This document shows positions 16,177-23,505 of a DNA stretch of 50,620 nt, one piece after another. This DNA comes from Lachnospiraceae bacterium (GTDB lineage Bacteria; Bacillota; Clostridia; Lachnospirales; Lachnospiraceae), in NCBI GenBank assembly GCA_011959105.1, contig BLLU01000289.1:1-50620 (forward strand), given 5' to 3'. A program made the position numbers and the translations under genes. The number at the start of each line of letters is the position of its first letter. Position 1 is the first letter of the stretch. The notes below the pieces were generated by a model. The model was not told the DNA's origin, ran no database searches, and saw only the letters and a list, made by a program, of their open reading frames with translations.

Positions 16177-16671
16177 TTACTTATCTTTTTTATTTACTTC
16201 TATATTATTAACTATATTATTTACTTCTATATTTATCTTTTGCTGTTTACCCTTACGAAATACCAGCAGCTTGCTCATCACATAGTTGCCGATGAACACC
16301 AGCACCGCCGACACAAAGGTGGTGATATAAGTGTTGATTCCCATCATGCCAAAGACCTGCCGTACCACCAGATCCAGTATGAGAGTGGACACCCTGGAAA
16401 GAACAAACTTGGGAATCTCCTGCAGCATGGGCTCATGGCTCTTAAATACAAACCGCCTGTTGGTAAAATAGGCAAATGTCACCCCGGCCACCCAGTTGAC
16501 GGCACTCATCACCGCATTTTCAAAAGGCGTAGGGTGAAGGGGATTGCCAAACAGCAGCCAGCTTGCCAGGAACATGGCACCCCAGGACACCAAAGTAGTC
16601 AGGACGCCCACCACCAGATATGCGATCATCTCTTCATACTTTTTCATCAAACCTTTTATTTTTTCAACCAT
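16177..16671 (-). CDS. GtrA-like membrane protein
   Basis: A 164-residue protein with four membrane helices (about 17-37, 53-73, 92-112 and 116-136), matching the GtrA/PF04138 family. Members are thought to flip undecaprenyl-linked sugars or help export cell-surface polysaccharide precursors. Typical signatures are YLVVGVLTTLVSWG near the start and a conserved FVFKS loop before helix three. The ATG at 16671 has GAGGAG just upstream and is preferred to one 36 bases earlier. The last 20 residues are Asn/Lys-rich with NIEVN repeated, caused by a 16-bp direct repeat (16191-16206 and 16218-16233). No glycosyltransferase partner is adjacent. Confidence 0.85.
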   Translation of the reverse strand: MVEKIKGLMKKYEEMIAYLVVGVLTTLVSWGAMFLASWLLFGNPLHPTPFENAVMSAVNWVAGVTFAYFTNRRFVFKSHEPMLQEIPKFVLSRVSTLILDLVVRQVFGMMGINTYITTFVSAVLVFIGNYVMSKLLVFRKGKQQKINIEVNNIVNNIEVNKKDK

Positions 16672-16718
16672 GTATCTCCTCTTTCTCCAAAAATCTTTCT
16701 TCTCCATACGTTTTTCTT

Positions 16719-16747
16719 ACTTTACTATGGGGGGACAGGCTTGTCAA
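16719..16747 (-). promoter_or_regulatory. Promoter of the GtrA-like gene
   Basis: On the minus strand a perfect TTGACA (16747-16742) is followed after 17 bases by TAAAGT (16724-16719). This gives a leader of about 45 bases. It begins right after the 22-bp tandem repeats. Confidence 0.55.
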
Positions 16748-16754
16748 GTCTCTT

Positions 16755-16833
16755 TTCTCCTCTTATGGATTGGTGCTTCTACTCTTACGGATTGGCTTTT
16801 CTACTCTTAGAGATTTCTTTCTCAGGGATTGAC
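16755..16833. repeat. Imperfect 22-bp tandem repeats after the dehydrogenase gene
   Basis: Units aligned on TTCTCCTCTTATGGATTGG begin at 16755, 16777 and 16799. A diverged fourth unit at about 16818-16833 is the 3' end of the dehydrogenase gene itself. On the transcribed strand each unit contains AAGAG(T/G)AGAA, which resembles a ribosome binding site. It looks like serial duplication of the end of the upstream gene. Confidence 0.7.
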
Positions 16834-17781
16834 GATATTCCGGGGCTGGCCCTTTTGGAATGCCTCTATGTTTTTGGCTACCTCTTCCACGCAGCGGGTG
16901 CGGGCCTCCACGCTGGCCCAGGCCAGATGGGGCGTGATAATCAGCCGGCAGCTGTCCTTTATACGGCTCAGAGGATTGGAGGACTGCAGGGGCTCTCCAT
17001 CCACCACATCCAGTCCGGCAGCGGCGATCTCCCCTTCCACCAGCGCTTCGTACAGAGCAGGATTGTCCACCACGGCTCCCCGGGCCACATTGACCAGAAC
17101 CGCCGTCCTTTTCATTTGCCCCAAGGCCTCCCTGTCGATGATCCCACGGGTCAGTGCGCTCAAGGGACAATGCAGGGACAGAATATCGCTCTCCGCCAAA
17201 AGGGTTTCCTTGTCCACCTGGGGATAGTCCCGGCAGCTGCTGGCCCCGGTCACGGAGTAAAAAATCACCCGGCAGCCAAAAGCAGCGGCAATCCGTGCCA
17301 CCCGGCGGCCGATGTTCCCCATGCCGATAATGCCCCAGGTCATACCCTCCAATTCATGAAAAGGAAGGTCAAAGTTAGAGAATCGGTCCTGGGCACTGTA
17401 GGCTCCGGACTTCACATATTGGTCATAGTGGGGAAGTTTTTCCAGCAGGGCCAACGCCAGGGCGAAGGTGTGCTGGGCCACCATGCCCGAGCAGTAATCC
17501 ACCACATTGCATACCTTGATCCCCCGGCTCTTACAGTAGGCGAGATCCACATTGTCAAAGCCGGTGGCCAGTTCGCAGATCAGGCGGACATGGGGCGCGT
17601 TTTTCAGGGTCTCCTCCCGGAGAGGAGCCTTATTGGCCACGATAATCTCCGCGTCCCGCACCCGCTCACTGACTTCCTGAACCGTGGTGGTATTGTGGTA
17701 GTAAACCACCTGTCCCAAATGCTCATACTGCACAGGGACGTCAGCCCCCACGCTGTGTCTTTCCAGTACCACAATTTTCAT
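16822..17781 (-). CDS. D-isomer-specific 2-hydroxyacid dehydrogenase
   Basis: A 319-residue NAD(P)-dependent cytosolic oxidoreductase that interconverts 2-keto acids and D-2-hydroxy acids. The NAD-binding signature is GIIGMGNIGRRVA near residue 150. The catalytic triad is visible as Arg in NVARGAVVDN, Glu in DVVDGEP and His in ITPHLAWAS. The substrate domain contains the ELATGFDNVDL motif. It resembles the glycerate/hydroxypyruvate reductase branch more than lactate dehydrogenase, but specificity is not assured. The ATG at 17781 follows AAGGAG at a 6-base spacing; an upstream in-frame extension has no support. It is monocistronic or followed by the GtrA-like gene. Confidence 0.9.
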   Translation of the reverse strand: MKIVVLERHSVGADVPVQYEHLGQVVYYHNTTTVQEVSERVRDAEIIVANKAPLREETLKNAPHVRLICELATGFDNVDLAYCKSRGIKVCNVVDYCSGMVAQHTFALALALLEKLPHYDQYVKSGAYSAQDRFSNFDLPFHELEGMTWGIIGMGNIGRRVARIAAAFGCRVIFYSVTGASSCRDYPQVDKETLLAESDILSLHCPLSALTRGIIDREALGQMKRTAVLVNVARGAVVDNPALYEALVEGEIAAAGLDVVDGEPLQSSNPLSRIKDSCRLIITPHLAWASVEARTRCVEEVAKNIEAFQKGQPRNIVNP

Positions 17782-17813
17782 GATTTTCTCCTTTTTATCA
17801 TGGAATACTTCCA

Positions 17814-17852
17814 AAATAAAACAATGTGAGCCCACGGCAGTATGCCGCAGGC
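17814..17852 (-). terminator. Probable terminator after the 17951-18769 gene
   Basis: On the minus strand GCCTGCGGCA (from 17852) pairs with TGCCGTGGGC (to 17830) through ten pairs, two of them G-U, around a TAC loop. TCACATTGTTTTATTTT follows. The T-tract is interrupted, so efficiency is uncertain. It would separate the membrane protein gene from the dehydrogenase gene. Confidence 0.5.
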
Positions 17853-17950
17853 CCAACTGTTATGGCGTTCGACGCCTTTTGCGTATATACGGTGCTCTCA
17901 ATCACACAGTCTAACAAAATCCTGCAGATTATGCAAGGGGAAATTGAATG

Positions 17951-18769
17951 TTATGAAGTCAGGAATTCCCGCAGCAGCTGCTCCAGTTCCTGCTCCTGAA
18001 CGGGGGTAAACTTTCCCCTGTGTTCCTCCGGAAGCCGACTGCCGGCCCCCGGCTCCCCGGTTTCGTTGGCTCCCTGGACAGCCCTGGATTCCTCTCCCAG
18101 CCTGCTGCCCACAGGGATCACATCCACTCCTTTTTTGGCGCTGCGTCTGGCAGGTACGGCATACAGGTTTTCCCGGGCATCCCTGTTCCGTCTCTTTCCC
18201 CTGGAAGACGCATCCGTCCCAAAGAGCATCTCCATGTCCTCCTGGGTCACCCCCATGCGCCCGGACAGGTGGTTCTCCAGATAGTCCACCAGATTGATCT
18301 TCAGTACCCTTCTTTTTCCCTTCAGGTCCACAATGGCAGAGACGGAAAAAAACAGATAAAGCCCAAACATACTGGCTATGTAAAAGGGAAGGATCTGTCC
18401 CATGGTGCTGCCCGCCACAATGCTTCTGCACACGCCCACCCCTGCACTGACTACGGACAGAAGCATCAACTGCCCTGACAGATGTTCCAGCATATGGGGA
18501 GAGACAGGCCCCAGGCTCATGCGGCTGATAAACTTGTCCACAAACACTGGCACATTGGCCATACCATTGTTCAGCTGATAACAGTTGGCAAATTTCAGCT
18601 TGCACTGCTTCAACTGTCTGCTGCGGGTACTGGCCATATTGTCCGTCTCATGGATCAGGTGCAGGTACATCAGCCCCAGCCCTACCCGCATCAGAATGCT
18701 GCCGGCCATACAGGCCAACATAACTATGGAGGCAACTTTTTCTTGTTCAAATATCGGAAACATCATCAT
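17951..18769 (-). CDS. Uncharacterised membrane protein with charged C-terminal tail
   Basis: A protein of about 270 residues that I do not recognise. It has an N-terminal hydrophobic segment (about 13-38) and two further ones near 98-115 and 122-146 (ILPFYIASMFGLYLFFSVSA). A long cytosolic tail (about 150-272) is rich in Arg/Glu/Gly and ends with a short acidic amphipathic helix (EQELEQLLREFLTS). Three ATG codons in a row open the frame; the third, at 18763, has the best spacing (9 bases) from AAAGGA. The gene has a long leader containing a large inverted repeat. Confidence 0.65.
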   Translation of the reverse strand: MMMFPIFEQEKVASIVMLACMAGSILMRVGLGLMYLHLIHETDNMASTRSRQLKQCKLKFANCYQLNNGMANVPVFVDKFISRMSLGPVSPHMLEHLSGQLMLLSVVSAGVGVCRSIVAGSTMGQILPFYIASMFGLYLFFSVSAIVDLKGKRRVLKINLVDYLENHLSGRMGVTQEDMEMLFGTDASSRGKRRNRDARENLYAVPARRSAKKGVDVIPVGSRLGEESRAVQGANETGEPGAGSRLPEEHRGKFTPVQEQELEQLLREFLTS

Positions 18770-18792
18770 CGTTCCTTTCTATTTAAAGTTCC

Positions 18793-18879
18793 GCATATCC
18801 CCTACACCGCACATCACCTGCGATTCACATCTGACCGCTTTGCGCTCATATGTGAATCCATGCGCTTACGGGCATATGC
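18793..18879 (-). repeat. Large nested inverted repeat in the leader of the 17951-18769 gene
   Basis: GATTCACATCTGA (18822-18834) pairs with TCATATGTGAATC (18846-18858) at 12 of 13 positions around an 11-base loop. Outside it, GCATATCCCC (18793-18802) pairs with GGGCATATGC (18870-18879) at 9 of 10. Near-identical direct repeats, TTTAAAGTTCC (18782-18792) and TTTTAAGTTCC (18882-18892), flank the whole. It lies between the predicted promoter and the start codon, so it would be transcribed. It could be a leader RNA or a small MITE-like insertion. Confidence 0.65.
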
Positions 18880-18917
18880 TGTTTTAAGTTCCTGTCGGAA
18901 ATATTCTCCCTGGTTAC

Positions 18918-18947
18918 ATCATATATCTTAACCATACCACATTGCAA
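18918..18947 (-). promoter_or_regulatory. Promoter of the 17951-18769 membrane protein gene
   Basis: On the minus strand TTGCAA (18947-18942) and TATGAT (18923-18918) are separated by 18 bases. The transcript would carry a leader of about 140 bases that includes the inverted repeat at 18793-18879. Confidence 0.5.
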
Positions 18948-19128
18948 TATTTCCCCGATGCATACTCACCGATATTTCCCGACAAATCCCGCCTCTTCCC
19001 GCACTGAAAACAGGCATTCCGGCACGGACCCGCTCCATTCGACCTGCGTGCGCAGGCCTATGGGACGCCCTTTTCCTGCCCCGGTCCCCACAGGCCGCAT
19101 ACGGCATCCAAATCCCTCCCGGATTGCC

Positions 19129-19157
19129 TTGAAGTACCTGGGAAAATCTGCTATACT
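19129..19157 (+). promoter_or_regulatory. Promoter of the TSCPD-murG pair
   Basis: TTGAAG (19129-19134) and TATACT (19152-19157) are separated by 17 bases. They lie about 35 bases before the start codon of the TSCPD protein gene. Confidence 0.75.
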
Positions 19158-19191
19158 ATATTACAATAAATCACGAATGGAGGATATACAT

Positions 19192-19431
19192 ATGACATAC
19201 CATACAAAGGGAACCTGTTCCAGCGCAATAGATTTTGAGATTGAGGACGGCATTTTAAAATCCGTACAGTTTACCGGCGGATGCAACGGCAATCTGAAAG
19301 GAATCTGCGCCCTGGTACAGGGCATGAAAGTAGAAGACGTAATTGAGAAACTAAAGGGCATTCGGTGCGGTTTCAAGTCCACTTCCTGCCCGGATCAACT
19401 GGCCCACGCTCTGGAGGAAACGCTGGGATGA
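19192..19431 (+). CDS. TSCPD domain protein (TIGR03905-type)
   Basis: A 79-residue protein with the signature TSCPDQLAHAL near its C-terminus, preceded by GGCNGNLKGICALVQGM. The domain is also found at the C-terminus of some class II ribonucleotide reductases and in short free-standing Firmicutes proteins, where it is annotated as TIGR03905. The cysteines (GTCSS, GGCNG, GICAL, IRCG, SCPD) suggest metal or redox binding, but no activity is established. The ATG at 19192 follows GGAGG. Its stop overlaps the murG start (ATGA), so the two are translationally coupled. Confidence 0.88.
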   Translation: MTYHTKGTCSSAIDFEIEDGILKSVQFTGGCNGNLKGICALVQGMKVEDVIEKLKGIRCGFKSTSCPDQLAHALEETLG

Positions 19432-20495
19432 AAAAAATCGTATTGACGGGGGGCGGCACCGCCGGACATGTGACTCCCAACATTGCGCTGCTGCCGGCGC
19501 TCCGCCAGGCCGGATATGAGATTTCCTATATGGGCTCCTATGACGGCATCGAAAAGAGGCTGATTGCGGATTTTGATATCCCTTACACGGGCATTTCCAC
19601 TGGCAAGCTGCGCCGCTATCTGGATATCCGAAACCTGACCGACCCCTTCCGGGTAATAAAAGGATTTTCGGAAGCAAGGAAATATCTGAAAAGCTATTGC
19701 CCTGACGTGGTATTTTCCAAAGGCGGTTTTGTCAGCGTGCCGGTGGTGCGCGCTGCGGCGGCGCTGGGCATCCCCTGCATCCTTCATGAGTCCGACATGA
19801 CACCCGGCTTGGCCAACAGACTGTGCTTTCCCGTAGCGAAAAAAATCTGCTGCAATTTTCCCGAGACCATGCAGATGCTGCCGGAGGGCAAGGCGGTGCT
19901 CACGGGCTCCCCGATTCGGTCCGAACTGGCCCAGGGCAATCGCATCGCCGGGCTGGACCTGTGCGGCTTTACCGCCAACAGACCGGTAATCCTGGTAATC
20001 GGCGGCAGCCTGGGAGCTGCCAATGTAAATAAGGCGGTGCGGGACGCCCTGCCCCGGCTTCTGGAAGATTTTCAGGTGGTGCATCTCTGCGGCAAGGACA
20101 AAATTGACAATCTGCTGCTGACCACTTCCGGATATAAACAGTTTGAATATGTCAAGACAGAGTTGAAAGACCTGTTTGCCATGGCGGATATCGTGATCTC
20201 CCGGGCCGGTGCCAATTCCATCTGCGAACTGCTGGCACTGAAAAAGCCCAATGTGCTGATTCCCCTGCCCGCCGCCAGCAGCAGAGGCGACCAGCTGCTC
20301 AACGCCGCCTCTTTCGAAGCCCAGGGCTTCTCCCTGGTGATAAACGAGGACGATCTGACCACCGAACTCCTGGTGGCCAAAGTGCATGAACTTTTCTCCA
20401 ACCGCCAGTCCTATCACGACGCCATGGGCCGCAGCGGTCAGATGGACTCCGTGCATACCATTCTGCGGCTGATCGAGGAAGCGGCCCAGACGTAG
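19428..20495 (+). CDS. murG: MurG-type UDP-GlcNAc:lipid I transferase (second-copy type)
   Basis: MurG adds GlcNAc to lipid I on the inner membrane face, giving lipid II. The 355-residue protein begins KKIVLTGGGTAGHVTPNIAL (the G-loop). It contains FSKGGFVSVPVV, HESDMTPGLANR, the second G-loop VIGGSLGAANVN, and SRAGANSICELLALKKPNVL, the UDP-GlcNAc site. HESDMTPGLAN and the overall pattern resemble the extra MurG of the Bacillus cereus group more than the dcw-cluster MurG, which usually has HEQN. The gene stands outside any division cluster, coupled by ATGA to a TSCPD protein. It may be a paralogue with a specialised acceptor or the only copy; the window cannot decide. Confidence 0.85.
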   Translation: MKKIVLTGGGTAGHVTPNIALLPALRQAGYEISYMGSYDGIEKRLIADFDIPYTGISTGKLRRYLDIRNLTDPFRVIKGFSEARKYLKSYCPDVVFSKGGFVSVPVVRAAAALGIPCILHESDMTPGLANRLCFPVAKKICCNFPETMQMLPEGKAVLTGSPIRSELAQGNRIAGLDLCGFTANRPVILVIGGSLGAANVNKAVRDALPRLLEDFQVVHLCGKDKIDNLLLTTSGYKQFEYVKTELKDLFAMADIVISRAGANSICELLALKKPNVLIPLPAASSRGDQLLNAASFEAQGFSLVINEDDLTTELLVAKVHELFSNRQSYHDAMGRSGQMDSVHTILRLIEEAAQT

Positions 20496-20555
20496 GCCGA
20501 GTATGCTTTCCAAAACGCAGGCCGGGCATATCTCTCCAGGCACAGATAAACATAA

Positions 20556-20592
20556 AACCCCCATGACAGCCATTCCTGCCGCTATGGGGGTT
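20556..20592. terminator. Bidirectional terminator between murG and the deacetylase gene
   Basis: AACCCCCAT (20556-20564) pairs with ATGGGGGTT (20584-20592) around a 19-base loop. CCCTTTT follows on the plus strand and TTATGTTTAT on the minus strand. It closes both murG and the long minus-strand glycan operon. Confidence 0.8.
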
Positions 20593-20639
20593 CCCTTTTG
20601 CCTCTATCAGACTTCTTTTAACCTCTCCTGGATTTTGTT

Positions 20640-21455
20640 TTATCTCTCCCCGATATAAACGCATTCTCCGGGACGGATCTCCAACAGTTCCCCTCCCTGC
20701 TCCTTCCGAATCCATACGCTGACGGACGTGGGATTTTTCAGCGTCAGACCGTCGCCGCTGGACTCCAGGCTGCGGGTGGCCTGAATGTAGTCGCAGATCT
20801 CCAGATTGGTGGCATACCAGATGTCCTCCTTACCCTCCATCATCTCCGCAAATTCTTCGATCACACTCCAGTCCCCGTTCCCCGCGAACTCAAAGCTGTG
20901 GCCCCACACATACATCAGCGGCAGTTCCACATAGCTGGGAGCTGCCAGAAACCTCTGCCCCAGTTCCATCAGCCCACCGTTGTGATGACAGGTGGGATGC
21001 CAGGCCAAAAAGTCGGCGGGCGGGAAAAAACCGTTGGTGGAAATTACCGTCCGGGAATACTTGATGCCCAGCTTTCCCAGAATCCCCATCACTTCCTCGG
21101 AATAATTGCCAAAGGCGTAGGACATGCCCTGTACCATGCCCCCGGTGAGTTTCTCCAGAGCCCGCCGGTCCTCCAGAATCTCATTCACCACCTGATTCCC
21201 CGAAAGCGAGGGCAGATTGCGGTGCTGCACCCCGTGAACCGCCACTTCATGGCCTGCAAAAAGTTCCGCCACCTCATCCGCCGCCAAAAAAACATCATGG
21301 TTCCTGTCCTGAGCCAACATCCCCGAATTCAGATGAAAAGTCCCTTTCATCCCATGTCGGTTCAGAATCTCCACCAGTTTCCTGTCGTGAATCTGACCAT
21401 CGTCATAGCTGAATGTAAGTGCTTTGTTTTTTCCTTCTGGATACACAAATCTCAT
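20640..21455 (-). CDS. Polysaccharide deacetylase family protein (NodB-like)
   Basis: A 271-residue cytosolic-looking protein (no signal peptide) with NodB-fold motifs: SYDDG near residue 17, the metal-binding first motif normally written TFDDG, and HGVQH near residue 75, fitting the HxxxH metal site. Later motifs are less clear (FLAWHPTCHHNGG may carry the catalytic His). A C-terminal beta-strand-rich extension of about 45 residues follows. The lack of an export signal suggests a substrate imported as an oligosaccharide. The ATG at 21455 follows GGAGGAGGA. It is the last gene of the mannan-type operon, 24 bases after the GGDEF gene. Confidence 0.8.
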   Translation of the reverse strand: MRFVYPEGKNKALTFSYDDGQIHDRKLVEILNRHGMKGTFHLNSGMLAQDRNHDVFLAADEVAELFAGHEVAVHGVQHRNLPSLSGNQVVNEILEDRRALEKLTGGMVQGMSYAFGNYSEEVMGILGKLGIKYSRTVISTNGFFPPADFLAWHPTCHHNGGLMELGQRFLAAPSYVELPLMYVWGHSFEFAGNGDWSVIEEFAEMMEGKEDIWYATNLEICDYIQATRSLESSGDGLTLKNPTSVSVWIRKEQGGELLEIRPGECVYIGER

Positions 21456-21479
21456 GGCTTCCTCCTCCTGAATCAATGT

Positions 21480-23423
21480 TTAGGTTTTCCGCTTTTGTTC
21501 TCTTTTGTAGTTCTGCTTGGCCCGGTACATCAACTGGTCGGCCCGTTGAAGCAGATGGTTTAAATCCGTGTGGACCGGATCCTCCCTGCTGACCCCGTAG
21601 CTGGCGGACACCCGGAAGGCTTTGCCCGACCGGAGGTTTATCTCCTCCAGATAAGCCTCCAGCGCTTCCATGCGCCCCGCCAGTTCTTCCTGGGATATGC
21701 GCATGGCCAGCACGGCGGCGAACTCATCCCCTCCGGTACGATATCCCCTGGCATACAGACTGTTCTCCTGCCCCAGAAATGCCCGGATGGCCAGAGCGGC
21801 ATGACGGATGGCATAATCCCCCTCCATATGTCCATAGCAATCGTTGATCCCCTTCAGATCGTTGAGATCCGCCACCAGCACCACCAGTTCCAAGCCTTCC
21901 CGCACCGCCAGTTCCAGCTGCTGCCGGGTATAGAGCACAAAACCCTTACGGTTGTACAGGCCGGTGAGTTCATCCGTCACCGCGTTCCGCTCCATCAGCA
22001 GATAGGCCTCCGTCAGGCTCTCATTCAACTTCTCCAGATTCAGATAGCGCCGCATGGATTCCAGGATATTGCACAGATTCCGCAGCCAATCCCAGTAGTA
22101 AGACGGGATATCGCTGCTCTCCCCCTCGAACATCATTGCGCTGTACCCCATGCACCGATCCATAAAGTGAAGAGGCGTCACATAAAAGATGGCAGGCTGT
22201 GCTCTCTCTTCCCAGAGAGAGGGCAGCATTTCCGAAAGAGGAAATTCCCGCTGGAGATCCACACACCGATTCTCCCCATATCTGTGGTAAATCAGCTTCA
22301 TTTGGGAACTGTAGCCCTCCCTGCGGTACTTCTCATTATCCCTGGCGGAACCCTGCCAGTCCTGGCACAGACAGATGGAATATCCGCTGATATCCCCCAG
22401 AAAACGGAGATACCAGTCTATCTTCCACAGACATTCTTCCAGGCTCCGCATGGCGATGCCGTCTTCCATCATAAAGTTGCACTCATGGTAAAATCCGAAT
22501 CCCGCCTGAGAAAACTGTTCCTCCAGGTGATCCGCCTGGCTTTCCTCCCAGCCTATGCCGCAGGGACAGCTGCTGCCCGGTGCCAAACGGTCCTGGGGCT
22601 GCGTCATGGGAATCTCCTTCCCTTCCAGCAGACTCGCAAGCCTGCGCACGGCGTTCACGCCCAGACTTTCGGAATCCTTGACCACGGAAGTGAGGAAATG
22701 AGGCAATACATTTCCGCCGGAGTCGGAATCATAGCCGGTGATCACCAGATCCCGGGGCACATTGATCCCCCTTTTCCGGCAGGCGGCATACAGACTGATA
22801 CCCATGTTGTCCGATGCGCAGCAGACGGCCTGGGGCAGCCCCTCCGGACTCTGCAGCAGACTTTCCAGCACTTCCTCTCCCTTATTATACCAGAAATCTC
22901 CGTAAAAGACACGGTCAGATTTGACAGGCAGCCCATGTTCTTCCATGAAATCCCTGTAGGACTGAAGACGCTGCCGGGCATGGGGATGCTCTTCCATCCC
23001 CGTCATACAGGCAATGTCGGTAATCCTATGTTCCTGATACAGATGCTCCAACACCGGGCGAAGCTGTCCGCTGCCCTCTTCCATGACGCAGGGAAAATCC
23101 GCGATCTGGTAGTCCAGCACCACCACCGGCCCCCTGCAGCGCTTTTTGAGAATCTCCGGCAGCTTACGGCTCCCCTCAAATTCCATCAGGTGATCCGGCA
23201 TCAGAATAATACCGTCCAGCCTGTCGTATTGGATCATATTGTAGATATTCTGCTCCGCGGCCAGGTAGCCAAACCACATGCCTGCTTTCAAAAAAGTGGA
23301 GAACACCACCACATCATAATCCTGCGCAGCAGCCTCCCGCTGAATCCCACGCATTACGTTGCGCTGGTAAGTCTCATAGATATCCGTGGTGATCACACCG
23401 ATTGTCTTTCGTTTTTTGGCCAT
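21480..23423 (-). CDS. Cytosolic LacI-like sugar-sensor / GGDEF diguanylate cyclase fusion
   Basis: A 647-residue soluble protein. Residues 5-270 resemble the ligand-binding domain of LacI/PurR regulators (KTIGVITTDIYETYQRNVMRGI, VVVLDYQ, CCASDNMGISLYAACRKRG, LVITGYDSD) but no helix-turn-helix precedes it. A middle region (about 290-455) of unknown fold follows, then a helical linker (LEKLNESLTEAYLLMERNAV). The GGDEF domain contains DELTGLYNRKGF and the intact motif GGDEF at 564-568; no RxxD inhibitory site lies at the expected upstream position. It should make cyclic di-GMP in response to a cytosolic ligand, possibly a mannoside from this operon. The ATG at 23423 follows GCGAGGT. Confidence 0.85.
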   Translation of the reverse strand: MAKKRKTIGVITTDIYETYQRNVMRGIQREAAAQDYDVVVFSTFLKAGMWFGYLAAEQNIYNMIQYDRLDGIILMPDHLMEFEGSRKLPEILKKRCRGPVVVLDYQIADFPCVMEEGSGQLRPVLEHLYQEHRITDIACMTGMEEHPHARQRLQSYRDFMEEHGLPVKSDRVFYGDFWYNKGEEVLESLLQSPEGLPQAVCCASDNMGISLYAACRKRGINVPRDLVITGYDSDSGGNVLPHFLTSVVKDSESLGVNAVRRLASLLEGKEIPMTQPQDRLAPGSSCPCGIGWEESQADHLEEQFSQAGFGFYHECNFMMEDGIAMRSLEECLWKIDWYLRFLGDISGYSICLCQDWQGSARDNEKYRREGYSSQMKLIYHRYGENRCVDLQREFPLSEMLPSLWEERAQPAIFYVTPLHFMDRCMGYSAMMFEGESSDIPSYYWDWLRNLCNILESMRRYLNLEKLNESLTEAYLLMERNAVTDELTGLYNRKGFVLYTRQQLELAVREGLELVVLVADLNDLKGINDCYGHMEGDYAIRHAALAIRAFLGQENSLYARGYRTGGDEFAAVLAMRISQEELAGRMEALEAYLEEINLRSGKAFRVSASYGVSREDPVHTDLNHLLQRADQLMYRAKQNYKREQKRKT

Positions 23424-23505
23424 ATTCTTATACCTCGCTCTCCACAGGGCAGCTGTGGAAAAAGCGGGAAACATGACATATGTCTCCCGCTCTGTCTATT
23501 CGTCT

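Larger units (their letters stand above)
18770..19191. other. Intergenic region with divergent promoters and no gene
   Basis: This 422-base stretch separates two divergent genes. I see no plausible coding sequence in it. It holds the promoter of each gene and a large inverted repeat (18793-18879). The section between about 18950 and 19128 shows nothing I can name. Confidence 0.7.

Noticed and set aside
20640..21455. Secreted peptidoglycan deacetylase
   Set aside because: No signal peptide or membrane anchor is visible at the supported start, so an extracellular wall role is not favoured.
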